Shown here piece by piece: positions 37,441-45,437 of a stretch of 64,000 nt of DNA. Origin of the DNA: an uncultured Ectothiorhodospiraceae bacterium (lineage in GTDB: Bacteria; Pseudomonadota; Gammaproteobacteria; S012-40); assembly GCA_945787715.1 (NCBI GenBank), contig CALZJE010000009.1:1-64000 (forward strand), written 5' to 3'. How positions within the stretch are numbered: position 1 is the first letter of the stretch; every line of letters begins with the position of its first letter. The position numbers were made by a program, and so were the translations under genes. The notes under the pieces were generated by a model that saw only the letters and a list, made by a program, of their open reading frames with translations, had not been told where the DNA came from and ran no database searches.

Positions 37441-37483
37441 GGTAAAAAAGGTGATTCCCTCACTTATCATCTTTTTTACCTAT
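37441..37483 (+). terminator. Terminator of small peptide gene 2
   Basis: GGTAAAAAAGGTGAT pairs with ATCATCTTTTTTACC (one G-T pair) around tccctcactt; the T-run lies inside the right arm. It is immediately preceded by ACGTGAATGCA, a motif repeated before the terminator of gene 3. Confidence 0.75.
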
Positions 37484-37617
37484 AAAACAAATAGATAGAA
37501 TAGATAAATGAAATAACCTAGTTATTGGATCAAGAATACCCCTCAAAATATGGGTATAAAATACCCTGCCATAGATAGGCTTAATAGCAAACCCATAATA
37601 TCTCTATGGTTGACTCC

Positions 37618-37646
37618 TTGACCAAACACTTCTGTGAGCCTATTGT
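37618..37646 (+). promoter_or_regulatory. Promoter of small peptide gene 3
   Basis: TTGACC (37618-37623), 17-bp spacer, TATTGT (37641-37646). The predicted RNA start near 37653 coincides with the hairpin TAATCAGT-atttttc-ACTGATTA (37653-37675), repeating the 5'-hairpin arrangement of gene 2. Confidence 0.65.
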
Positions 37647-37724
37647 TTTATCTAATCAGTATTTTTCACTGATTAAATAACAGTGCTTAATTAAATTTTC
37701 AACACTTTAAGAGGGAGAAGTGTA

Positions 37725-37838
37725 ATGGCTAAACAAAGAACAAATATTGCGGGCGATGATGCATATTATGTAATTTACCTTGCAGTAATATGGCTCATTC
37801 TAACGATCGTGATATCTAATTTATCGTTTCATGGCTAA
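37725..37838 (+). CDS. Small membrane peptide 3 of LSFH family (37 aa)
   Basis: A 37-residue peptide missing from the track. ATG 37725 follows GAGGGAG at 7-base spacing. It has the N-terminus MAKQRTNIAGDD, the helix AYYVIYLAVIWLILTIVI and the ending SNLSFHG. It shares MAK-x-RT with peptide 2 and SFHG with peptide 1. The conserved C-terminal SFH(G/S) just outside the helix suggests a constrained contact or metal/heme-type ligand. That is inference. It converges with ycgL; their terminators overlap. Confidence 0.75.
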   Translation: MAKQRTNIAGDDAYYVIYLAVIWLILTIVISNLSFHG

Positions 37839-37865
37839 CTAGTTTTACTTTTACGTGAATGCAAA

Positions 37866-37896
37866 AAAGAGCCGAATATCTCGGCTCTTTTTTTAT
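37866..37896. terminator. Terminator between small peptide gene 3 and ycgL
   Basis: AAAGAGCCGA-atatc-TCGGCTCTTT followed by T-rich sequence on plus and by A/T-rich sequence on minus. It ends the small peptide transcript; its right edge touches the ycgL stop (37893). TTACGTGAATGC lies just before it. Confidence 0.85.
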
Positions 37897-38126
37897 ATTT
37901 TTGGCGGTAACTGAAGATGGAATCCTTGGGATCTAATATTAAATAAGACAACTTCAGGCTTTTCTCTCGCAAGTATTCTTTTTTCTGAAATATCTAACTC
38001 CATGACTAAGGATAGTTCGCCTAATAAATCACGAAGCGTCTGCGGCAATTCGCCTAATACCGTTTCTTTTTCAACAAAAAGATATGTCTCTTCTTTCTTC
38101 TTACTTTTAAAAATTTCACAAAGCAT
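37893..38126 (-). CDS. ycgL: YcgL-domain protein
   Basis: A 77-residue YcgL-domain protein. It has the family pattern: LCEIFKSKKKEETYLFVEK at the N-terminus (C-x-I-x-x-S-x-K...TYL-x-V), VLGELPQTLRDLLGELSLVMEL in the middle and a C-terminal QGFHLQLPPKI. YcgL is a small gammaproteobacterial protein whose molecular role is unclear. The length fits the core domain without the longer E. coli C-terminal tail. It lies inside the tiny-peptide region but on the opposite strand. Confidence 0.88.
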   Translation of the reverse strand: MLCEIFKSKKKEETYLFVEKETVLGELPQTLRDLLGELSLVMELDISEKRILAREKPEVVLFNIRSQGFHLQLPPKI

Positions 38127-38481
38127 AATTCAAATCATCTATTTTCTAACTAACAAGCGACGCGGATTATACATGAGCCGATCATCAATAAACCACTTCT
38201 TTCAATATAAAAGATAAAGGCAATTTTTCAAGGTTATTGATTATTGCTTGGGCAATCATTTAGAAGTTGACTTAATATTTCAACTTTTTTCTGTAATTAA
38301 CATCTTTTAGCTTGCGTAAACCAAAAACATTTTATATGTTTAGGTAATTGGAGAGTAAAATACTCTGGTATTGTTTACCTTCATATTAACAGGGTAATTA
38401 TTTAATTCTAAACAAACAATTCACCCAGTAATTATATTGCTTTATGCAAGGCAATCATTTATAGATAGAGGGGTTTATATA
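38127..38481. other. Intergenic region before small peptide gene 4
   Basis: AT-rich, 355 bp. It contains a possible promoter for peptide 4 (TTCACC at 38420, 17-bp spacer, TATGCA at 38443), weaker than those of genes 1-3. TTTACC/GGGTAA (38374-38397) forms a loose dyad. No gene found. Confidence 0.35.
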
Positions 38482-38562
38482 ATGGGTAATGCAACTGTTC
38501 CAGTAGCTTTCATGGCCGTAATAATGCTAATGTACGTAGTTCTTCCACTAACTACTGCATAA
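38482..38562 (+). CDS. Small membrane peptide 4 (26 aa)
   Basis: A 26-residue hydrophobic peptide not in the track. ATG 38482 follows GATAGAGGGG with suitable spacing. It has a short N-terminus (MGNATVPV) and one helix (AFMAVIMLMYVVLPLTTA) reaching the end. It lacks the LSFH ending and is not clearly homologous to peptides 1-3, though position and gene format are alike. A strong hairpin follows 16 bp after the stop. The family is not recognised. Confidence 0.6.
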   Translation: MGNATVPVAFMAVIMLMYVVLPLTTA

Positions 38563-38578
38563 TCATTATATATTACAA

Positions 38579-38611
38579 GTTTGCATCATGCTCTATCGGC
38601 ATGATGCAAAC
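38579..38611 (+). terminator. Perfect 13-bp hairpin after small peptide gene 4
   Basis: GTTTGCATCATGC and GCATGATGCAAAC enclose a 7-base loop. No T-tract follows (tgcttgaacg), so it may be an mRNA 3'-end stabiliser or a dyad binding site rather than a classical terminator. Confidence 0.55.
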
Positions 38612-38912
38612 TGCTTGAACGACAATTCATATTTTCCTTTCCTAAGTCAAAAAGAAAAAATTTCTACAAAGATTAACTGGCCGAGTAAGCATTCGAATCC
38701 ATCTAGCGTAGAAATAACTGCATCTATCAATCACCGAGCATTTCTTTAGCCGATAAGTCCTTTTTGGTATGGGCTGAATTATTTATCTACCTCTAAAAAC
38801 AACCCAAAAAATATAAGATGTTTTCCATTGTTTTCATACAAAAAAATGCTACACTTTAACTAAGTTAGTTTCACACTATTCTTAATTTATACTTAAACAG
38901 AGGGTAATTATT
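38612..38912. other. Intergenic region, no gene seen
   Basis: 301 bp of AT-rich spacer between small peptide 4 and the next small gene. No open frame with a ribosome-binding site and no strong repeat. The promoter of the 38913 gene is expected near 38830-38890 (TTTTCC/TTGTTT and ACACTT-like elements), not resolved. Confidence 0.35.
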
Positions 38913-39131
38913 GTGGACGGAAATCTTATACCCGAAGTTAATGGTTGCTATCTAGATATGCGCTGCAGAATGTTTAAAGTGCGAATGTTAAGCTATCTGG
39001 ATAGAAAAGTAAGCTGTGTAGTGATAGAAGACACTAACGGGAATATCAAAACATTGAATATCAAAAATTGGCAAAACATGCAGCTTATTCCGTGCTGTAA
39101 AACAAGCAACGAAGTCCGCCATATTTCATAA
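38913..39131 (+). CDS. Small conserved-looking protein (72 aa), unknown
   Basis: A 72-residue soluble protein. The GTG start at 38913 follows AGAGGG at 8 bases. Beta-rich sequence: CYLDMRCRMFKVRMLSYLDRKVSCVVIEDTNGNIKTLNI, then WQNMQLIP, compatible with a small SH3-like barrel (strand-turn-strand with a short linker). Four cysteines. No family name recognised. It converges with htpG. The good ribosome-binding site and coherent strand pattern support a real gene. Confidence 0.65.
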   Translation: MDGNLIPEVNGCYLDMRCRMFKVRMLSYLDRKVSCVVIEDTNGNIKTLNIKNWQNMQLIPCCKTSNEVRHIS

Positions 39132-39206
39132 ATATTACGATTACAACCGTAAATATAGCATTGTGTGCTACCAGACAAGCTCCAGCAACACACATGCTTA
39201 AGTAAA

Positions 39207-41093
39207 TTAACTCATTTGAACAAATAAATCATTCAATCGCATGACAAATTCAGCAGGATCATCTAGATGGCCACCTTCTGCTAACAACGCTTGATCAAAT
39301 AATACATTAGCCCAATCATTAAAATTGTCCAAATCTCCCCCATTCAGTCGAATGATTAGTGGATGGGTAGGATTAACTTCCATAATAGGTAAGCTCGTAG
39401 GAACAGCATGTCCGGCGGACTTCAGCATACGCTGAAGATTAGCAGCCATTTCATCTTCATCAACAACCAAACAGCAAGGTGAGTTGGTTAAACGATGTGT
39501 TACTCGAACTTCCTTAACCTTCTCTTTCAACACTTCTTGCAATTTCTCTGTTAGATCTTTGGCTTCAGTAGCGGCTTTTTCTTTCGCTTCTTTCTCTTCG
39601 GAATCTTCCAGATCACCCAACTCTAAATCGCCTTTGGCAACAGAGTGAAAGGACTTACCATCAAAATCCGTCAAGTGACTCATCATCCACTCGTCAACAC
39701 GGTCACTCATTAGTAAGACTTCGATGCCTTTCTTCCGTAATACTTCCAAATGAGGGCTATTCTTAGCTGCAGCAAAGGATTCAGCAGTAATGTAGTAAAT
39801 TTTCTCCTGCCCTTCTTTCATTCGCTCAACATAGTCTTTTAGCGTAATGGTTTGCTCGGTACTGTCATCATGTGTAGATGAGAAACGTAACAGGTTTGCA
39901 ATTTTTTCTTTGTTTGAAAAATCTTCACCAGGTCCTTCTTTAAGCACCTGCCCGAACTCTTGCCATATCGTTGCGTATTTTTCTGCATCATTTTTCGCAA
40001 TATTTTCCAACAATCCGAGTACTTTCTTCACCGAAGCACCGCGCATTTTATCAATCAATTTATTATGCTGGAGAATTTCACGCGAAATATTTAACGGTAA
40101 ATCGTCAGAATCGATCAAACCACGAACAAAGCGTAGATAATCAGGCATTAAATGCTCTGCATCATCCATAATAAAAACACGCTTCACATATAATTTAATG
40201 CCTTGGCGGCGCTCTCTGTCCCACAAATCATATGGCGCTTTTTCAGGAATATAGAAAAGTGAAGTGTAAGACTGACTGCCTTCTACGTTAGTATGAATAT
40301 GGGCGGCAGGATCCTGAAAATCATGTGAGACATGTTTATAAAATTCATTATACTCTTGGTCAGAAATATCTGATTTTGCGCGTTTCCACAGCGCTGAAGC
40401 CTGATTGATGGTTTCCATCTGGCCTTTTTTGTCTTCTTCCTCAGAAGCCATTTCAATCGGTAAAGAGATATGATCAGAGTAACGTTGAATAATGTTTTTC
40501 AATCGAAAGGTATCAAGATACTCTTCATTACCATCAGACAGCTCTAGAATAATTTCTGTACCACGACTTGCTTTTTCGATTGTCTCCAGGGTGAACTCAC
40601 CTTCCCCTACAGAAACCCAGCGAACACCATGTTCAGCAGTCAAACCTGCACGTCGCGTGTTCACAGTAACTTGTTTTGCAATAATGAATGCTGAATAAAA
40701 TCCAACACCAAATTGACCAATCAATTGTGAATCCTTTGCTTGATCGCCAGTCAGTGAATCAAAGAACTGTTTTGTTCCAGATTTTGCAATTGTACCAATA
40801 TTATCAATGACTTCTTGGCGATTCATGCCGATACCATTGTCACGCAAAGTAATCGTCTTTGCGTCTTTATTAAATTCAATTTGAATTTTTAAATCGGGAT
40901 CATCTTCATACAGCGCATCATCAGTCAATGCTTCAAAACGCAATTTGTCACACGCATCCGATGCATTGGAAATCAACTCACGTAAAAAAATCTCTTTATT
41001 AGAATACAATGCGTTGATCATTAACTGAAGCAACTGCTTAACTTCAGTTTGAAATCCCATTGTCTCTTTATGTGCATCCACAGTTGTGCTCAC
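39207..41093 (-). CDS. htpG: Chaperone HtpG (Hsp90)
   Basis: A 628-residue bacterial Hsp90 (E. coli 624). The N-terminal ATPase has [39 protein letters not shown] and [14 protein letters not shown]. The middle domain has [11 protein letters not shown] and GEGEFTLE near the expected position. The C-terminal dimerisation part ends LNDLFVQMS. The GTG start at 41093 has AAGGAG upstream. A sigma-32-type promoter precedes it, consistent with heat-shock control. Monocistronic. Confidence 0.97.
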   Translation of the reverse strand: MSTTVDAHKETMGFQTEVKQLLQLMINALYSNKEIFLRELISNASDACDKLRFEALTDDALYEDDPDLKIQIEFNKDAKTITLRDNGIGMNRQEVIDNIGTIAKSGTKQFFDSLTGDQAKDSQLIGQFGVGFYSAFIIAKQVTVNTRRAGLTAEHGVRWVSVGEGEFTLETIEKASRGTEIILELSDGNEEYLDTFRLKNIIQRYSDHISLPIEMASEEEDKKGQMETINQASALWKRAKSDISDQEYNEFYKHVSHDFQDPAAHIHTNVEGSQSYTSLFYIPEKAPYDLWDRERRQGIKLYVKRVFIMDDAEHLMPDYLRFVRGLIDSDDLPLNISREILQHNKLIDKMRGASVKKVLGLLENIAKNDAEKYATIWQEFGQVLKEGPGEDFSNKEKIANLLRFSSTHDDSTEQTITLKDYVERMKEGQEKIYYITAESFAAAKNSPHLEVLRKKGIEVLLMSDRVDEWMMSHLTDFDGKSFHSVAKGDLELGDLEDSEEKEAKEKAATEAKDLTEKLQEVLKEKVKEVRVTHRLTNSPCCLVVDEDEMAANLQRMLKSAGHAVPTSLPIMEVNPTHPLIIRLNGGDLDNFNDWANVLFDQALLAEGGHLDDPAEFVMRLNDLFVQMS

Positions 41094-41146
41094 TGTATAC
41101 TCCTTGATCTATTGACTATTTTTACTAGTAAAATCGAATGCCTATC

Positions 41147-41176
41147 TAATTGGGGATTAATTTGTTAAGTTTCAAG
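41147..41176 (-). promoter_or_regulatory. Sigma-32 (RpoH) heat-shock promoter of htpG
   Basis: On the minus strand: CTTGAAA (41170-41176), a 14-bp spacer and CCCCAATTA (41147-41155). The RpoH consensus is CTTGAAA-N11-16-CCCCATNT, so the -35 is perfect and the -10 nearly so. The predicted start is about 45-50 bases before the htpG GTG. Confidence 0.85.
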
Positions 41177-41209
41177 CATGCATAAGCAATTAACAGACAG
41201 GATTTTGGA

Positions 41210-42688
41210 ATGCAGAGGTTTAACAGAATGAATCGTCCCGCACACAGTTTAAATAGTTATTCCATCACCACAGTTATTATTTCTCTAATATTTTTCAGTC
41301 ATTCTTTAATGGCGAAAACGGATATCGTTTCAACAACTGGTGATCAATCTGCATTATCACTAACCATTTATAACAGTAATTTGGCATTCGTCCGAGATAC
41401 ACGATCAATAACACTCAAGAAAGGTATCAATCAATTATCTCTTGAAGGTATCAGTGCAAACATTAAACCTGAGTCGGCAATTCTACGCTCAAAAGAGAAC
41501 AACAACTCAATCACAACGCTGGAACAGAGCTTCAATTATGATTTGCTAACACCGAAATTATTACTTGATAAATACGTGGGTAAAGATATAACTATTGTGA
41601 GAATTGATACCATAAATAATGAAGAGAAACACCTGAGCGCGACTGTTTTGAGCACTAAAGGTGGAGTTGTGCTTCAAGTTGGGAATAATATAGAGATAGG
41701 AATGCCTGAAAAAATCAAATTCCCAGCTCTTCCGGAAAATCTATTCAATAAGCCAACACTCGTTATTGAACTGGAAAATAATAAATCTTCATTACAAGAA
41801 CTAGAGCTTTCATATTTAACTAATGGCTTACAATGGCAAGCAGACTATATTGCAACCCTCAATGAACAAGAAAATAAAATTGACCTTCAAGCTCTTGTTA
41901 CAATAAGTAACCAAACAGGTGTTTCATATGAAAATACAGAATTACAACTGGTCGCAGGAGATGTAAACCAAGTCAATGAAAATATTATTCGGCGCTCCAG
42001 TGCAAAACTGATGAGTAGATCAATTGAATCTCTCGAACACAATGTACAAGCCGAAGCTATTTCAGACTTGTATCTATACTCACTTCCAAGAAAGACAAAT
42101 CTTCGTCAAAACCAAAGTAAACAGATTGCTCTCTTTACGAAGTCATCAATACCCGTTAAAAAAGACTATATTTTTACAGGTAAAGCGTATTATTACTATC
42201 AGCAAATTCCAGAAATATTCGAAAATATAAAAGCCTCTCGCAGATTAACATTACACAATAAAGAAAGTCACAACCTGGGAATCCCTTTACCAAAAGGCAT
42301 CGTTAGAAGTTATAAAGACGATGCAAACAATAGAAAACAATTTATTGGGGAAGATAAAATAAATCATATTGCCGCCGAAGAAAAATTCTCACTAAATCTC
42401 GGCAAAACATTTGACATCACAGCATCTAAAAAACAAGTAGAATTTAAAAAGCTATCAAGTTTAAGTAGTAGAGAAGTTATTACCGAGAGTAGCTATGAAA
42501 TTGAAGTGCAAAATAGTAAAAATAGCGCAGTTCAAGTTCATATCATCGAGCCCATCCCCGGTGATTGGCAAATAATAGAGACGAATTTCGCCCATCGAAA
42601 AATCCAAGCAAATCAAGTAAAGTGGGAGGTAACACTTGCTAAAAAAGGAAAAGTTTTACTTCAATACCGAGTGCGTATTAAGCAGTAG
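41210..42688 (+). CDS. DUF4139 domain-containing exported protein
   Basis: A 492-residue exported protein. Signal peptide about 16-35 (TTVIISLIFFSHSLMAKT). The DUF4139 region includes LTIYNSNLAFVRDTRSITL near the start and LELSYLTNGLQWQADYIATL with LVTISNQTGVSYENTELQLVAGDV, the most conserved part. The C-terminal third is beta-rich (YEIEVQNSKNSAVQVHI). Family members often carry an N-terminal DUF4140; function is unknown. It is divergent from htpG with 116 bp between. A second ATG (41228) is also possible. Confidence 0.82.
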   Translation: MQRFNRMNRPAHSLNSYSITTVIISLIFFSHSLMAKTDIVSTTGDQSALSLTIYNSNLAFVRDTRSITLKKGINQLSLEGISANIKPESAILRSKENNNSITTLEQSFNYDLLTPKLLLDKYVGKDITIVRIDTINNEEKHLSATVLSTKGGVVLQVGNNIEIGMPEKIKFPALPENLFNKPTLVIELENNKSSLQELELSYLTNGLQWQADYIATLNEQENKIDLQALVTISNQTGVSYENTELQLVAGDVNQVNENIIRRSSAKLMSRSIESLEHNVQAEAISDLYLYSLPRKTNLRQNQSKQIALFTKSSIPVKKDYIFTGKAYYYYQQIPEIFENIKASRRLTLHNKESHNLGIPLPKGIVRSYKDDANNRKQFIGEDKINHIAAEEKFSLNLGKTFDITASKKQVEFKKLSSLSSREVITESSYEIEVQNSKNSAVQVHIIEPIPGDWQIIETNFAHRKIQANQVKWEVTLAKKGKVLLQYRVRIKQ

Positions 42689-42798
42689 CAAAAAATCATG
42701 ATATTTGACTACTAGGTAACCATCGGCATGCCCGTTACATTGACAATTAGGTGAATTCTCATAAGAATGAGATTCCCATTTACTGACGAGATTTTGTA

Positions 42799-45192
42799 AT
42801 GACCCACGTTTTATCTTTTTCTAAATTAGGCTTAAACGATATTTCGACAGTGGGAGGAAAAAATGCTTCCCTGGGTGAAATGTATCAAGCATTAAATCAT
42901 CAGGGTGTACGAGTACCTAACGGCTTCGCTGTAACCTCTGATGCGTATCGGTATTTTATTAATCATAATAATCTTGTCGAAAAAATTCAGTCCACCCTTC
43001 GCGATCTAGATACTCATGATTTGATAGCACTTAAAGAAGCTGGTGCAAAAATAAGGCACTGGATTCGTCAAGGCGAAATGCCAGAAGACCTTGCAAGAGA
43101 CATCCGTACGGCTTATCAAGAGCTCGAAAAGGAGTATGGCGATAATCTAGACGTAGCAGTGCGCAGTTCGGCAACCGCAGAAGACCTACCAGGCGCATCA
43201 TTCGCTGGTCAGCAAGAGACCTACCTGAACATTCAAGGTAGCCAAAATATTATCCATGCCTGTCAACACGTGTTCGCCTCACTCTTTACTAACCGCGCAA
43301 TTTCCTATCGTATTGACAAAGGATTCAGTAACACAGAAATTGCTATTTCAGTAGGCGTGCAAAAAATGGTACGCGCTGATAGTGGTTCTTCTGGTGTTAT
43401 GTTCACATTGGATACAGAATCAGGCTTCCGTGACGTAGTATTTATTACATCAGCTTATGGATTGGGAGAAAATGTCGTTCAAGGTAATGTAAATCCTGAT
43501 GAGTTCTATGTTTTTAAAACCACACTAGAAACTAAACATCGCCCGATTTTGAAGCGCCAGTTAGGAGATAAAGCTTTAAAAATGATTTACAGCAATGATG
43601 CTCTGGCGGGGCATTCAACAAAAAATGTTGCTGTAACTCCGGAAGAACAGCAACGCTTTTCAATCACTGACAATGAAGTGCTGCAACTTGCTCGTTATGC
43701 AGTCACCATCGAAAAACACTATTCCGAACGTGCTGGCAAGCTCCAACCTATGGATATTGAATGGGCAAAAGATGGTAAAAGTGGTGAACTATTTATCGTC
43801 CAGGCACGACCAGAAACAGTACAGGCAGATAAAAATTTACAAATACATGAAGATTTCAAACTTACCGAGCAAGGACGTTGCTTAGTTAAAGGCAAAAGTA
43901 TTGGCCATAAGATTGGTTCAGGCCCCGTGCGTATTATTGCAGAGGCAGCACAAATGCACGAAGTTCAACCAGGAGATGTACTTGTAACAGACATCACTGA
44001 TCCCGATTGGGAACCTGTTATGAAAATCGCTTCTGCTATCGTCACAAACCGTGGCGGCAGAACATGCCATGCCGCTATCGTCGCACGTGAACTGGGTATC
44101 CCCGCTATCGTGGGTTGTGGTAACGCCACACAAGTAATACAGCCTGATGAAATGGTTACTGTCTCCTGCGCTGAAGGTGATACCGGATATGTTTACGAAG
44201 GCAAGCTAGCCTATACTGTAAAACAGCATGACCTTGGAAAACTACCTCGACCTAAAACCAAAGTCATGGTTAATCTCGGTAATCCAGAGCATGCATTTGA
44301 TACATCACGACTACCCATTGATGGCGTTGGGCTTGCCCGGCTTGAATTTATTATTAACAACAGTATCCAAATTCATCCTCGCGCATTGTTGGATTACGAT
44401 AAAACTCCTCCAGAAGTTCAAAAGAAAATTGACTCAATCACCTCTGGTTATGCTGATAGAGTTTCATTTTATATCGATCGCCTGGCAGAAGGAGTCGGAC
44501 ACATCGCAGCGGCATTTTACCCGCGCCCTGTCATTGTGCGCATGAGCGATTTTAAATCTAACGAATATGCATCACTAATTGGTGGTGAACAGTTTGAATT
44601 GCACGAAGAAAATCCCATGATTGGTTTTCGTGGCGCTTCGCGTTACCCTTCAGAGTCTTTCGCTGATTGTTTTGCGCTGGAATGTGCTGCAATGAAAAAA
44701 GTACGAGAAGATATGGGACTGGATAATGTCGCACTCATGATCCCCTTTGTTCGTACAATTAACGAAAGTATAGACGTCCTTGAATCCATGGAAAAACACG
44801 GCTTAAAACGGGGAGAGAATGAATTAAAAATTTACCTTATGTGTGAAATACCTGCCAATGCTCTATTGGCTGACCAATTTCTCGAACACTTTGACGGATT
44901 CTCGATTGGCTCAAATGACCTGACTCAGTTAACGCTTGGTGTTGATAGAGATTCAGGTATCGTCCAAGATTTTGATGAACGAAATGAAGCCGTACTTAAA
45001 CTGATGGAAATGGCAATCACCGCCTGTAGAAAAAACGGCAAATATATCGGCATCTGTGGTCAAGCACCTTCCGATTACCCTGAAATCACCCACTGGCTGG
45101 TTGAAAAAGGAATAGAATCAATCTCTCTCAATCGAGATGCGGTAATACGCATGGTCGATGTGATGGTGAAAGCTGAAAGTAAAATAACCTGA
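42799..45192 (+). CDS. ppsA: Phosphoenolpyruvate synthase
   Basis: A 797-residue PEP synthase (pyruvate, water dikinase; E. coli 792) making PEP from pyruvate with ATP for gluconeogenesis. The ATP-grasp domain begins VGGKNASLGEMYQ and AVRSSATAEDLPGASFAGQQETYLNI. The phosphohistidine is in GGRTCHAAIVARELGIPAIVG (about residue 424). The PEP-binding C-terminal barrel has FSIGSNDLTQLTLGVDRDSG and the catalytic cysteine in IGICGQAPSD. No ppsR regulatory gene is adjacent. Confidence 0.97.
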   Translation: MTHVLSFSKLGLNDISTVGGKNASLGEMYQALNHQGVRVPNGFAVTSDAYRYFINHNNLVEKIQSTLRDLDTHDLIALKEAGAKIRHWIRQGEMPEDLARDIRTAYQELEKEYGDNLDVAVRSSATAEDLPGASFAGQQETYLNIQGSQNIIHACQHVFASLFTNRAISYRIDKGFSNTEIAISVGVQKMVRADSGSSGVMFTLDTESGFRDVVFITSAYGLGENVVQGNVNPDEFYVFKTTLETKHRPILKRQLGDKALKMIYSNDALAGHSTKNVAVTPEEQQRFSITDNEVLQLARYAVTIEKHYSERAGKLQPMDIEWAKDGKSGELFIVQARPETVQADKNLQIHEDFKLTEQGRCLVKGKSIGHKIGSGPVRIIAEAAQMHEVQPGDVLVTDITDPDWEPVMKIASAIVTNRGGRTCHAAIVARELGIPAIVGCGNATQVIQPDEMVTVSCAEGDTGYVYEGKLAYTVKQHDLGKLPRPKTKVMVNLGNPEHAFDTSRLPIDGVGLARLEFIINNSIQIHPRALLDYDKTPPEVQKKIDSITSGYADRVSFYIDRLAEGVGHIAAAFYPRPVIVRMSDFKSNEYASLIGGEQFELHEENPMIGFRGASRYPSESFADCFALECAAMKKVREDMGLDNVALMIPFVRTINESIDVLESMEKHGLKRGENELKIYLMCEIPANALLADQFLEHFDGFSIGSNDLTQLTLGVDRDSGIVQDFDERNEAVLKLMEMAITACRKNGKYIGICGQAPSDYPEITHWLVEKGIESISLNRDAVIRMVDVMVKAESKIT

Positions 45193-45245
45193 TTCCCAAA
45201 TGACATAAATAACTTCTCTTTGCACAGCAATTCCCGTTAGAAACG

Positions 45246-45316
45246 GAGTTGGGATTGATTTTGGAGTGACTTGGGCTAAGAATGCACTCGGAACGGAAAA
45301 ATCAATCCCAACTCCT
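45246..45316. repeat. Long inverted repeat downstream of ppsA
   Basis: GGAGTTGGGATTGATTTT (45246-45263) pairs perfectly with its reverse complement at 45299-45316. An inner GAGTG/CACTC pair is present, and a small CCGTT-aga-AACGG hairpin lies just left. The element lies 53 bp after ppsA. It may act as a terminator/attenuator or be a REP/MITE-type repeat. It does not match the TCCTAGAAAAAGCAG repeat family. Confidence 0.65.
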
Positions 45317-45437
45317 CTTCATGGAGTCATTAATGAGAACTACTGCTCTTTTGCATAGCTCAGGTGAATAGGCCACTTATTTGCATTTCTTTCTATTAAT
45401 CCCCATATAGAACGTAAATAAACAAGCGACTCAGGCA

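Noticed and set aside
36929-37838. Light-harvesting alpha/beta polypeptides (short single-helix proteins with His)
   Set aside because: The histidine is at the very C-terminus outside the helix, and no photosynthesis genes are present.
39847-40698. Plus-strand ORFs inside htpG
   Set aside because: Shadows of a well-conserved minus-strand gene.
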